Of a DNA stretch of 64,000 nt, positions 53,540-61,056 are shown piece by piece; positions within the stretch are counted from its first letter, which is position 1; each line of letters starts with the position of its first letter. Origin of the DNA: Caldanaerobius polysaccharolyticus DSM 13641. GTDB lineage: Bacteria; Bacillota; Thermoanaerobacteria; Thermoanaerobacterales; Caldanaerobiaceae. The position numbers were made by a program, and so were the translations under genes. The stretch is from assembly GCF_000427425.1 (NCBI RefSeq), contig NZ_KE386494.1, positions 522,545 through 586,544 on the forward strand, in the 5' to 3' direction. The notes under the pieces were generated by a model that was not told where the DNA came from, ran no database searches, and saw only the letters and a list, made by a program, of their open reading frames with translations.

Positions 53540-54337
53540 TTAACAGTTAACTTGCATTTTAAAAAAAGTCAATAATCCATAAAAAAATCCCTCTATCACC
53601 TTTTCTATGTAATCAGTGCTCCTCAGGTGCGCATCATCAAGTCTATTATTTATATTCCCGAGGTATACATTTACAACGCCCCTCAAACCCTTTTCTTTTT
53701 CTTCATACACGTACCCACGACCATCAAGGGGAAGCTTTAGCTCCAACCCGTGATATATTTCCATAGCCGCCCTTTCTAATTCAGAGGAGCTATATGTGAC
53801 TTTATACCCAGTGAAATCCTCTGATTCATGCAATAAAGCTATAAATATACTTATATCGGCTTTTACTTCACCATTCCTGTATACAACCTTACAACCGTAC
53901 TGCTCTACTGCACTGCCGATTTTATCTGCAATTTTTCTCAATACATCCTTTTCCACAAGTTTGGTGGGGCTTACATGCATACTTTCAGAAGGTATAAGCC
54001 TTATTACCTTGCCCTCAAAATACCGCCTTAACTGTGATCTATCCAAAATCACTGTTAAAGAAAATGGCACACCGTTCTTCGGCATTACATCATAACGGGT
54101 GTCAAATTGTGTACGTATATATGCGATGACATTGTTGTCTCTCTGGGCTAACTCTATACAATTTATTAATCCGTCGTATACGCTTTTGCTTTCAGCGGAG
54201 AAATTCAACATTGTGTTGTAAAACATCACTTCCATACTTCTGCTATCAATAGCTCCAATACTATATCTGGGTTCATTCAACAGCTGAAAACAAATTTGAC
54301 TTTTATAACCTTCAACCTTGTTATAATAATTGGTCAA
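53540..54337 (-). CDS. Unknown protein, possibly a degenerate Amidase_3-type fold
   Basis: I do not firmly recognise this 265-residue protein. It has no signal peptide or membrane helix. The C-terminal 110 residues (ADISIFIALLHESEDF, VTYSSSELERAAMEIYHGL, LRGVVNVYLGNINNRLDDAHL, then YIEKVIEGFFYGLLTFF) follow the order of motifs in N-acetylmuramoyl-L-alanine amidases, but the zinc histidines and catalytic Glu are not visible. A catalytically dead relative is possible. The annotated TTG at 54337 has no ribosome binding site. An in-frame ATT at 54358 has GGGAGG 7 bases upstream and may be the real start, giving MKKSISYLTNYYN. Its promoter overlaps that of the divergent CofE-like gene. Confidence 0.6.
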   Translation of the reverse strand: MTNYYNKVEGYKSQICFQLLNEPRYSIGAIDSRSMEVMFYNTMLNFSAESKSVYDGLINCIELAQRDNNVIAYIRTQFDTRYDVMPKNGVPFSLTVILDRSQLRRYFEGKVIRLIPSESMHVSPTKLVEKDVLRKIADKIGSAVEQYGCKVVYRNGEVKADISIFIALLHESEDFTGYKVTYSSSELERAAMEIYHGLELKLPLDGRGYVYEEKEKGLRGVVNVYLGNINNRLDDAHLRSTDYIEKVIEGFFYGLLTFFKMQVNC

Positions 54338-54398
54338 ATATGAAATACTTTTTTTAATAAAAATTCCTCCCTATTCCAAATATGTGGCAAAATTGTGA

Positions 54399-54426
54399 TT
54401 GAAATATTTGTCATATATAGTATAAT
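54399..54426 (+). promoter_or_regulatory. Promoter for the CofE-like gene
   Basis: TTGAAA, 16 bases, TATAAT on the plus strand, start near 54433. The -10 shares bases with the -10 of the divergent promoter. Confidence 0.65.
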
Positions 54427-54447
54427 ATTTGTAATAAGCTTAATCAA
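54419..54447 (-). promoter_or_regulatory. Promoter for the unknown gene 53540-54337, overlapping the divergent promoter
   Basis: TTGATT, 17 bases, TATACT on the minus strand, start near 54412. Its -10 overlaps the plus-strand -10, so polymerase could occupy only one at a time. Confidence 0.6.
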
Positions 54448-54458
54448 GAGGTGTACAA

Positions 54459-55106
54459 ATGTACAGAATACCTGTCAGAACACACATAATAACAGAGAAA
54501 GACAACATCGTATCTGTAGTCAAAAAGTACATAGAGAATATCGCAGAGCCAGGTGATATCGTGGCCATCGCGGAGAGCGTTGTTGCGATCACTCAGGGAA
54601 GGGCTTATCTGCCCAAAGACGTAAAGGTTGGATTGCTGGCTAGGTTTTTATGCAAGTTCCCCCAGAGGCACGGAAGCCTTACATCGCCGCAATCCATGCA
54701 ACTGGCCATAAACGAAACCGGGCATTTTCGAATTCTGCTTGCAGCAGGTATAGGCGCCATAGGTAAGCTTTTTGGCATAAAAGGCTGGTTTTTTAAAATC
54801 GCAGGTAGGCAGGTAGCCCTAATAGACGATGTAGCTGGCACCATGCCACCCTATCACAGGCACATCGTACTAGGACCTAAAGACCCCGATAAGGTATGCA
54901 ATGCCATAAAAAAAGCCACAGGCATTGATGCTATAATCGTTGACGCCAACGACATAGGCTGTGCGAATATTGTGGGCCATTCTTCTGGAATAAGTATGGA
55001 TATAAAAAAGCAGCTTACAAACATCTTCAAAGAAAATCCCGCGGGAAACGGCGATCAGCAAACCCCTATTGTGCTGTTAAAAAGATGCAAGGCAAAGGAC
55101 ATGTAG
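54459..55106 (+). CDS. F420-0:gamma-glutamyl ligase (CofE)-like protein
   Basis: A 215-residue protein of the CofE family: GDIVAIAESVVAITQGRAY matches the CofE nucleotide/metal block, and IDDVAGTMPPYHRH, IIVDANDIGCANIVG follow the family pattern. CofE adds glutamate to coenzyme F420-0, but single-copy homologues occur in many Clostridia that do not make F420, and their substrate is unknown. No other F420 gene is in this window. Start ATG has GAGGTG 5 bases upstream. It converges on a GT4 gene with an 8-base gap and no visible terminator. Confidence 0.78.
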   Translation: MYRIPVRTHIITEKDNIVSVVKKYIENIAEPGDIVAIAESVVAITQGRAYLPKDVKVGLLARFLCKFPQRHGSLTSPQSMQLAINETGHFRILLAAGIGAIGKLFGIKGWFFKIAGRQVALIDDVAGTMPPYHRHIVLGPKDPDKVCNAIKKATGIDAIIVDANDIGCANIVGHSSGISMDIKKQLTNIFKENPAGNGDQQTPIVLLKRCKAKDM

Positions 55107-55113
55107 AACCCGG

Positions 55114-56217
55114 CTACTTACCGCAAAGTACATCACTGTACACCTGAATGACTTTTTCGCACATTTTATCAGCGCTAAACAACTCCTTGTACCTTTCATA
55201 GCCTTTTAAACCATACCTTTGGCCGCGTTGGGGATCGTTGAGAAAGTAAAGTATAGCCTCTTTTAATTTTCCCACGTTCCCTGGCTTTACCAGCAGACCA
55301 TTGACTCCATCTACCACCTCCTCGGGTATTCCCCCTACATCTGTCGCTACTATCGGTTTGGCTGCCCTCATGGCCTCGATGACTGACACAGGCATTCCCT
55401 CTGAAAAAGAAGGCAGGACAAAGACATCTGAACTTTTCAACAATACATCTACGTCATCTCTATAACCTAAAAGCTTTACCTGTTCTTGTCTATTCAATAC
55501 CTTTATAAGGTCTTCCAGTTGGCTTTTCTGAGGCCCGTCGCCCAGGACCAAGAACTCCACGTCATCCCTCTCCTTCAATATTTCATCTGCAGCCTTTATC
55601 AAGTATTCAACCCCTTTTTCCGGTATAAGCCTGGCCACTGATATAACCCTTTTCTTACCACTCAATTCTTTAACATCGTCCTTCGCGCCCCCATCAACGA
55701 AATCTGGTATTCCATTGTATACCGTCCGGATTTTGCCCTCAGGTACCCCCATCTGCTCAATCACATGGACCTTTAAAGCCTCCGACACTGCAATATAGGC
55801 TTTGGTGCGCCCTGAAAGGATTCTCTCCATGAGCACAAAAAACTTTCTCAAAAAAAATCTATCAGGCATATAATTGTGAACTGTTACTACCGTAGCATAT
55901 ACACCGTCGACCATGCACGCAAGTCTGCCTACCACTGATGCTATGTACCCGTGCATATGGACCACGTCAGGTCTTTCTTTTTTAATAACAGAAGATATTT
56001 TTATTGCCTGGCTAAACAGCGAAAATACATTGCTGTCGTTGTTAAATACCACCCTATACGCCTTTATCTCCAGACCTCTAAACCACCTTTCGGTGACATC
56101 ATCAATATCTCCGATCAAACAAACGTCATACCCTTTTTCAATCAGCATAGATAGAAGTATCTTTATGTGAGACAGCATGCCGCCTTGAGATGTCCTCACG
56201 ATGTGCGCTATTTTCAT
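55114..56217 (-). CDS. GT4-family glycosyltransferase
   Basis: A 367-residue GT-B glycosyltransferase with the N-terminal IAHIVRTSQGGMLSHI, VVHMHGYIASVVGRLA, the RLIPEKGVEYLIKA motif and the donor-site EGMPVSVIEAMRAAKPIVAT with E-x7-E. It transfers a sugar from an NDP or phospho-sugar donor, probably to a lipid or cell-surface acceptor. Start ATG with AAGGAGG 8 bases upstream. The acceptor cannot be told from sequence; neighbours UgtP-like and PIG-L suggest glycolipid or surface sugar work. Confidence 0.9.
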   Translation of the reverse strand: MKIAHIVRTSQGGMLSHIKILLSMLIEKGYDVCLIGDIDDVTERWFRGLEIKAYRVVFNNDSNVFSLFSQAIKISSVIKKERPDVVHMHGYIASVVGRLACMVDGVYATVVTVHNYMPDRFFLRKFFVLMERILSGRTKAYIAVSEALKVHVIEQMGVPEGKIRTVYNGIPDFVDGGAKDDVKELSGKKRVISVARLIPEKGVEYLIKAADEILKERDDVEFLVLGDGPQKSQLEDLIKVLNRQEQVKLLGYRDDVDVLLKSSDVFVLPSFSEGMPVSVIEAMRAAKPIVATDVGGIPEEVVDGVNGLLVKPGNVGKLKEAILYFLNDPQRGQRYGLKGYERYKELFSADKMCEKVIQVYSDVLCGK

Positions 56218-56238
56218 AAATCAATCCTCCTTATGTTA

Positions 56239-56266
56239 ATTATAATTATAGACTTAAAACTTTCAA
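56239..56266 (-). promoter_or_regulatory. Candidate promoter for the GT4 gene
   Basis: On the minus strand TTGAAA, 16 bases, TATAAT, with the -35 touching the stop of the transporter gene. The predicted start is only about 15 bases before the GT4 start codon, so the leader is very short. Confidence 0.4.
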
Positions 56267-57178
56267 TTAAACTATATATTTGATAAACGGCAGTATTATT
56301 AAAGTGGTTCCTACATTAAATAGCGTGTGGATAACGGCAATCTGTCTGGCAGGGTCATTGCCACCGATTGCCTTTGATAAGTCCACCAGTGGATTTAACA
56401 GCATCATAAATATCACGGTGCCAAATACATTAAACAACAAGTGAAAATACGCCGCGTTTTTTGCGCTTTTATTTTTAGTTATAACCGCTGCTATCAATGT
56501 ATCAAAACACGTGCTGATATTCTGCCCAAACACTATAGGCGCTGCGCCAAAAGCAGATATCATATCAGCCCTGGCAAGGGACTGCAACATGGCAATTCCC
56601 ACTGTGGAGGATTGAATAATAGTAACTAAAGCAATACCAATAAGCAACCCTTTAAAAGGGCTGTCGTCGATCCCCTGCATCATTCCCACAAAATTCAAGT
56701 TTTCCCTCAATGGCATCATTGAATCGCTCATATAGTCAATGCCGTAAAATAACAAACCGATACCTGCGACAAACTGAGAAATACACCTCAGCTTTGAATT
56801 TCGGCTCAAGATGTACCCCAAAACACCTATCGGAACGAGATATACAGTATAATAAAACGCGTTAAAGGATATAATATTGACGGTTATAGTTGACCCTATA
56901 TTAGATCCCATTATTATTGCTGCTGCCTGGCCAAAATCGATAACGCCTGCATCGATAAAACTGATCAACATAATGATGACCCCGCTGCTGGACCCAGACA
57001 ACGCGGTTATAGCAAATCCTATAAAAATGTTCACAAGCACACTCCTGGAAACACGAGCCATGAGCCTTTTGACTTTTTCTGTAGCCATGCCTTTTAAGGC
57101 ATCATTCATAAAATACACGCCAAACAAAAACACGCAAAGCCCCAAAAAGATTTTTATAGCCACAACGGTATATTGCAT
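56267..57178 (-). CDS. Na+/phosphate cotransporter family protein (NptA/YjbB-like), short form
   Basis: A 303-residue membrane protein with the two inverted PNaS repeats of the family: LSGSSSGVIIMLI and IIQSSTVGIAMLQ, with the QSS and GSSS motifs that line the transport path. Known full-length relatives of about 530 residues carry a C-terminal PhoU-like domain; it is missing here, so this is a minimal form. The ATG at 57178 (MQYTVVAIKI) has GGGGG 7 bases upstream. It is divergent from the UgtP-like gene. Confidence 0.85.
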   Translation of the reverse strand: MQYTVVAIKIFLGLCVFLFGVYFMNDALKGMATEKVKRLMARVSRSVLVNIFIGFAITALSGSSSGVIIMLISFIDAGVIDFGQAAAIIMGSNIGSTITVNIISFNAFYYTVYLVPIGVLGYILSRNSKLRCISQFVAGIGLLFYGIDYMSDSMMPLRENLNFVGMMQGIDDSPFKGLLIGIALVTIIQSSTVGIAMLQSLARADMISAFGAAPIVFGQNISTCFDTLIAAVITKNKSAKNAAYFHLLFNVFGTVIFMMLLNPLVDLSKAIGGNDPARQIAVIHTLFNVGTTLIILPFIKYIV

Positions 57179-57245
57179 ATAAATTCCCCCTTTCTTATCT
57201 TCATTTTTTAAAAACTCCAATGTTAATATATTTTTAATGTTTTTG

Positions 57246-57254
57246 TGATATAAT
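57246..57254 (+). promoter_or_regulatory. Extended -10 promoter for the UgtP-like gene
   Basis: TGATATAAT on the plus strand, start near 57261 and a leader of only about 13 bases. No strong -35. Confidence 0.5.
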
Positions 57255-57273
57255 AGCTTGTGGAGGATAAGGT

Positions 57274-58422
57274 ATGGGAAAAAGAATTTTAATACTATCA
57301 GAAAAAGTCGGAGAAGGTCATGAGCGGGCAGCTAAAGCCGTTCAAAAGGCAATATACGCCTTAGAACCTTCTGCCCACGTCTTAATTTTGAATCCCTGGA
57401 AGACATTTTACCCTGCTCTGACACAGTTATCCACAGAGACATACCTGATGACACTAAAAGTAAAGCCAGAGCTATGGGGTTATATATACGATAAGGAAAG
57501 AGCTCAGAGAGGCAAAAAAATAATAAAAGTCGTAGGCAAAGGCATATACTTCCAGATGGACAGAATACTCCGGCGTTTTAAACCCGATTTCATCGTGTGC
57601 ACCCATCCGTTTACGTACTATGCGATATATCAGTTCAAAAAAGAGCTTTTTAAGTCAGGCGTAAAAATAGCTTCTATCGTCACAGACTTTGATATCCATA
57701 GTTACTGGATAGACGAATGCGTGGACATTTATTTTGTAGCCTCCGATGATGTAAAGGAGAAAATTATCAAAGCTGGAGTAAAAGGCGACAATGTGTATTC
57801 TACGGGAATCCCCGTAGACATAGCCTTCAGCTCCAAGCCAGACAAACTAGAGATGAGGTCAAAATTAGGCTTTAAACCTGAAATGCCATTAATTTTGATA
57901 ATGGGAGGAGGGCTAGGCCTGGGCAATATAGAAAATATAGCCCGGGAAATATCCAGAGTACGCCGCAGTTATCAGGTAGTTTTAATAGCTGGCAATAACG
58001 AAGAGCTAAAAAACGAAACAAAAGCCATAGCTCGCAAATCCCTTACTCTTATGCACGTTACAGGATTCGTGGACAATGTAAATGAGTACATGGCCGCATC
58101 AGATCTCATAGTCACAAAAGCAGGGGGATTGACCATATCTGAAGCCCTGGCCATGGATTTGCCCATTATCATAAGCACCGCATTGCCTGGCCAGGAAACA
58201 TACAATCTGGATTTTCTGCTAAAAAAAGGAGCAGCCCTTAAAGCAGACAGTCCTGCAGAAATAATCGATGCCATTGACAGGCTGCTGAGAGATCAAGAGC
58301 TATATAATCGCATAAAAGATAATTGCAAAAAGATTTCAAAGCCCAATTCCTCTATAGAGGTGTCAAAAGTAATATTAAACGAAATAGAAAAAAGCAGAAA
58401 TTTTTTTGAGTCCATACAATAA
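57274..58422 (+). CDS. Processive diacylglycerol glycosyltransferase-like protein (UgtP/MGDG synthase family)
   Basis: A 382-residue GT28-type enzyme that would glycosylate diacylglycerol to make glycolipids. It opens ILILSEKVGEGHERAAKAVQKA, which matches the MGDG synthase domain, and carries the C-terminal GT28 block LIMGGGLGLGNIENIA, FVDNVNEYMAASDLIVTKAGG and LPGQETYNLDFL. A peripheral membrane location is expected. Start ATG has GGAGG 7 or more bases upstream. It stands alone, followed by the promoter and hairpin of the decarboxylase gene. Confidence 0.9.
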   Translation: MGKRILILSEKVGEGHERAAKAVQKAIYALEPSAHVLILNPWKTFYPALTQLSTETYLMTLKVKPELWGYIYDKERAQRGKKIIKVVGKGIYFQMDRILRRFKPDFIVCTHPFTYYAIYQFKKELFKSGVKIASIVTDFDIHSYWIDECVDIYFVASDDVKEKIIKAGVKGDNVYSTGIPVDIAFSSKPDKLEMRSKLGFKPEMPLILIMGGGLGLGNIENIAREISRVRRSYQVVLIAGNNEELKNETKAIARKSLTLMHVTGFVDNVNEYMAASDLIVTKAGGLTISEALAMDLPIIISTALPGQETYNLDFLLKKGAALKADSPAEIIDAIDRLLRDQELYNRIKDNCKKISKPNSSIEVSKVILNEIEKSRNFFESIQ

Positions 58423-58430
58423 ATAAGGTA

Positions 58431-58459
58431 TTGAAAAATTCACCTCACAGGTCTATAAT
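58431..58459 (+). promoter_or_regulatory. Promoter for the Orn/Lys/Arg decarboxylase gene
   Basis: TTGAAA, 17 bases, TATAAT. Start near 58466, immediately before a strong hairpin. Confidence 0.75.
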
Positions 58460-58470
58460 TATATCGCTGC

Positions 58471-58504
58471 AAGCCCGAAACTTTGCAGAGTTTCGGGCTT
58501 TTAA
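58471..58504 (+). terminator. Hairpin after UgtP-like gene and inside the decarboxylase leader
   Basis: AAGCCCGAAAC and GTTTCGGGCTT pair over 11 bp with an 8-base loop, followed by only four T. It can end transcripts from the upstream gene, but the decarboxylase promoter lies upstream of it, so it also forms at +5 to +40 of that message. A weak terminator, attenuator or 5' stabiliser are all possible. Confidence 0.6.
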
Positions 58505-58530
58505 ACCGTAGAAAGAAGGTGTAAATAAAC

Positions 58531-60015
58531 TTGTACAAATTGGATCAGACGAGAACCCCTCTTTTTGACGCGCTTTTAAAATATTATGAAAACAATACCG
58601 TGCCTTTTCACGTACCAGGTCATAAAAAAGGCGCAGGAATGCACGATAAATTTAAAAAATTTACAGGAACCAACGTGCTATCCATCGATGTAACCGTATT
58701 TAAGGAAGTGGATAGCCTTCACAAACCTACAGGCGCAATAAAAGAAGCCCAAGAACTAGCTGCAGATGCTTTTGGCGCTGACGCTACTTTCTTCTGCATC
58801 CATGGCACAACCGGAGCCATCCAGGCCATGATATTGAGCACAGTAAAAGAAGGGGATAAAATCATCATCCCCAGAAACGTTCACAAATCAGTTACTTCGG
58901 GAATAATACTAAGCGGTGCTACACCTGTGTACATAAAACCCGAAATAGATGACAGATTGGGAATAGCCATGGGCGTGACGCCGGCCGCTGTAAAAAAAGC
59001 CATAAGCGAAAACCCCGATGCTAAAGCCGTTTTGATAATAAACCCTACTTATTACGGCGCTGCTACCGACATAAAAACGATCGCCGACATCGTCCACCAG
59101 AACAACATGTTGTTGCTGGTAGATGAAGCCCATGGCCCTCATCTAAAATTTAATGAAAAACTTCCTTTATGCGCTCTAGACGCCGGTGCCGACATGTCAT
59201 CCCAGAGCACCCATAAAATACTGGGAGCTATGACCCAAGGCTCTATGCTTCACGTCAGAAACACCGTAGACATCAACAGAGTTAAAGCTGTGATGAGCCT
59301 GTTGCAGACCACCAGCCCTTCATATGTGATACTGGCATCGCTGGACGTAGCCAGGATGCAAATGGCCACAGAAGGCAAAGCGCTGCTGGATAGAACCATC
59401 GGGCTGGCGCAATACGCCCGCAAGGCCATAAATCGCATGCGAGGCCTTTATTGCCCGGGTGAAGAGCTCATAGGCCGCAATGGCATATATGACTTTGATC
59501 CCACAAAGGTAACAATTAATGCCAGGGAATTGGGAATAACTGGATATCAGCTGGAGAGGTTGCTCTCGGAAAAATACCACGTACAACTGGAGCTGGCTGA
59601 TATGTACAACGCCCTTGCCGTATTCTCCATAGGAGATACCAAAAAATCGGTAGACGCGCTTCTACACGCCCTGGAGGAAATAAGCGAATCTTATTATAAA
59701 AAAGGAACAAAGAAGTTTACGTGCCGTGACATCCCTGACATACCAGAACAGCTTTTAAACCCTAGAGAAGCTTTCGCCAGCGATACCGCCCTGCTGCCTC
59801 TAAAAGACAGCGTAGGCCAGATAAGCAGCGAATTCATCCTCTCATACCCACCTGGCATCCCTGTGTTATGTCCTGGCGAGATAATAACCCAGGAGATCGT
59901 AGACTACGTAGAGGAAATGAAAGCAGCAGGGTTGTTCGTCCAGGGAACAGAAGACCCTGACGTAAACTACATAAAGGTGGTCAGAGATCTAAAGGCCATC
60001 AATATAACCGCATGA
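58531..60015 (+). CDS. speA: Orn/Lys/Arg decarboxylase family, SpeA-like (PLP-dependent)
   Basis: A 494-residue fold-type I PLP enzyme of the short Orn/Lys/Arg decarboxylase group, most like Bacillus arginine decarboxylase that starts polyamine synthesis. Seen motifs are PFHVPGHKKGAG, FFCIHGTTGAIQAM, LLVDEAHGPHL (Asp198, His201) and SSQSTHKILGAMTQGS with the PLP lysine at 229. It lacks the N-terminal wing domain of the enteric enzymes. The TTG start has AAGGTG 9 bases upstream. Lysine or ornithine specificity cannot be excluded. A bidirectional hairpin follows. Confidence 0.85.
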   Translation: MYKLDQTRTPLFDALLKYYENNTVPFHVPGHKKGAGMHDKFKKFTGTNVLSIDVTVFKEVDSLHKPTGAIKEAQELAADAFGADATFFCIHGTTGAIQAMILSTVKEGDKIIIPRNVHKSVTSGIILSGATPVYIKPEIDDRLGIAMGVTPAAVKKAISENPDAKAVLIINPTYYGAATDIKTIADIVHQNNMLLLVDEAHGPHLKFNEKLPLCALDAGADMSSQSTHKILGAMTQGSMLHVRNTVDINRVKAVMSLLQTTSPSYVILASLDVARMQMATEGKALLDRTIGLAQYARKAINRMRGLYCPGEELIGRNGIYDFDPTKVTINARELGITGYQLERLLSEKYHVQLELADMYNALAVFSIGDTKKSVDALLHALEEISESYYKKGTKKFTCRDIPDIPEQLLNPREAFASDTALLPLKDSVGQISSEFILSYPPGIPVLCPGEIITQEIVDYVEEMKAAGLFVQGTEDPDVNYIKVVRDLKAINITA

Positions 60016-60019
60016 AAAC

Positions 60020-60053
60020 ACCCCTTCAGCCATTTACGGCTGAAAGGGGTTTA
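60020..60053. terminator. Terminator between decarboxylase and SDR genes
   Basis: CCCCTTCAGCC and GGCTGAAAGGGG form an 11 bp stem with one bulged A and a 6-base loop. T-tracts are short on both sides (TTTAAAT and TGTTTTC), so it is of medium strength for both converging transcripts. Confidence 0.65.
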
Positions 60054-60791
60054 AATATAACCTCCGTCTACGGTTATCACCTGCCCTGTTAAATAGCACG
60101 CCTCATCTGACGCCAGATAAACAGCCACTTCAGCCACATCCTCGGGTGTTCCGATCCTCTTTACAGGTATGGCATTTCTCATCTTTTCCAGTTCCTGAGC
60201 AGTAAAGCTTCTGAGCATATCTGTATCTATAATGCCAGGGGCTATGGCATTAACCCTTATACCGCTAGGACCCAACTCCTTTGCCAGGGCTTTAGTCATA
60301 GCTATTATCGCCCCTTTAGCTGTAGAATAAGCCACTTCCATAGCCGCGCCACAAATGCCCCATATGGACGTTATATTTATTATACAGCCTTTTTTCTCCG
60401 ATATCATATAAGGCAGTACTTCCTTTAAAACATTATAGGTCCCCAATACATGGGTATCCATAACCTCTTTCCATTGCTCATCAGGCATATCAGTAAAAAG
60501 TGTATAGCGCGCAATTCCCGCATTGTTTACCACAATGTCAGGTCTTCCCACATTGACTTTTGCTACCTCAACCATTTCCCTGACGGATTTTCTATCCCTC
60601 ACGTCAGCGCCAAAGGCCACTGCGTACCCGCCTTTACTCCTTATCTCTCTGACGAGTTGTACAGCCTCATCTTTAGACTTATGGTAATTGACCAAAACCT
60701 TCGCACCTTCCAGTGCCATCCTATAAGCTATAGCCCTGCCTATACCTCTAGAAGCTCCTGTCACTATAGCTGCCTTGCCTTTTAGTTTCAT
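60051..60791 (-). CDS. Short-chain dehydrogenase/reductase (FabG-like)
   Basis: A 246-residue SDR. Motifs are AIVTGASRGIGRAIA (NAD(P) site), NNAGIARYT, the catalytic Ser in ITSIWGICGA and YSTAK, and the C-terminal GQVITVDGGYI. It resembles 3-oxoacyl-ACP reductase but lies outside any fatty-acid cluster, so substrate is open. Its ATG overlaps the CsoR stop (ATGA), showing translational coupling with the repressor. Confidence 0.9.
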   Translation of the reverse strand: MKLKGKAAIVTGASRGIGRAIAYRMALEGAKVLVNYHKSKDEAVQLVREIRSKGGYAVAFGADVRDRKSVREMVEVAKVNVGRPDIVVNNAGIARYTLFTDMPDEQWKEVMDTHVLGTYNVLKEVLPYMISEKKGCIINITSIWGICGAAMEVAYSTAKGAIIAMTKALAKELGPSGIRVNAIAPGIIDTDMLRSFTAQELEKMRNAIPVKRIGTPEDVAEVAVYLASDEACYLTGQVITVDGGYI

Positions 60792-61054
60792 TTTACAAAT
60801 TTCAACACCGACTGGATAACCTTGTTGACCTTTTCCACGTTGACGCCCTGCTTTTCAATGTCCACAAGGCATTCTTTTGCGTGGTTTTCCAGTATCGAAT
60901 AACCTACTTTCTCTATCGAGGACTTTATGGCAGCTATTTGCAACAGGATTTCATCGCACGTCTTTCCCTCTTCCACCATTTTCTCTATGCCGTCAATATG
61001 CCCTTTAATGGTCCTCAGCCTGAATATGATGTCCTTTTTCATATCGTCAGCCAC
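60788..61054 (-). CDS. CsoR/RcnR-family (DUF156) metal-sensing repressor
   Basis: An 88-residue all-helical repressor. With the GTG start at 61054 the ligands are Cys33 (KTCDEILLQI), His58 and Cys62 (ENHAKECL), the Cys-His-Cys set of copper-sensing CsoR. Persulfide and formaldehyde sensors of the same family lack this exact trio. The GTG is preferred because AAGGAG lies 9 bases upstream; TTG at 61060 is too close. Unusually it is placed after aroA and before an SDR gene, not with a copper exporter. Confidence 0.87.
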   Translation of the reverse strand: MADDMKKDIIFRLRTIKGHIDGIEKMVEEGKTCDEILLQIAAIKSSIEKVGYSILENHAKECLVDIEKQGVNVEKVNKVIQSVLKFVK

Positions 61055-61056
61055 TG

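Noticed and set aside
54459-55106. F420 biosynthesis locus
   Set aside because: Only a CofE-like gene is present; YvcK at 14479 is CofD-like in fold but is clearly the Firmicute YvcK by motif and context.
52051-56217. Bacillithiol pathway genes (GT4 as BshA, PIG-L as BshB)
   Set aside because: The PIG-L protein is membrane-anchored with a 200-residue extra domain, unlike small soluble BshB, and the two genes are not adjacent or in one operon.
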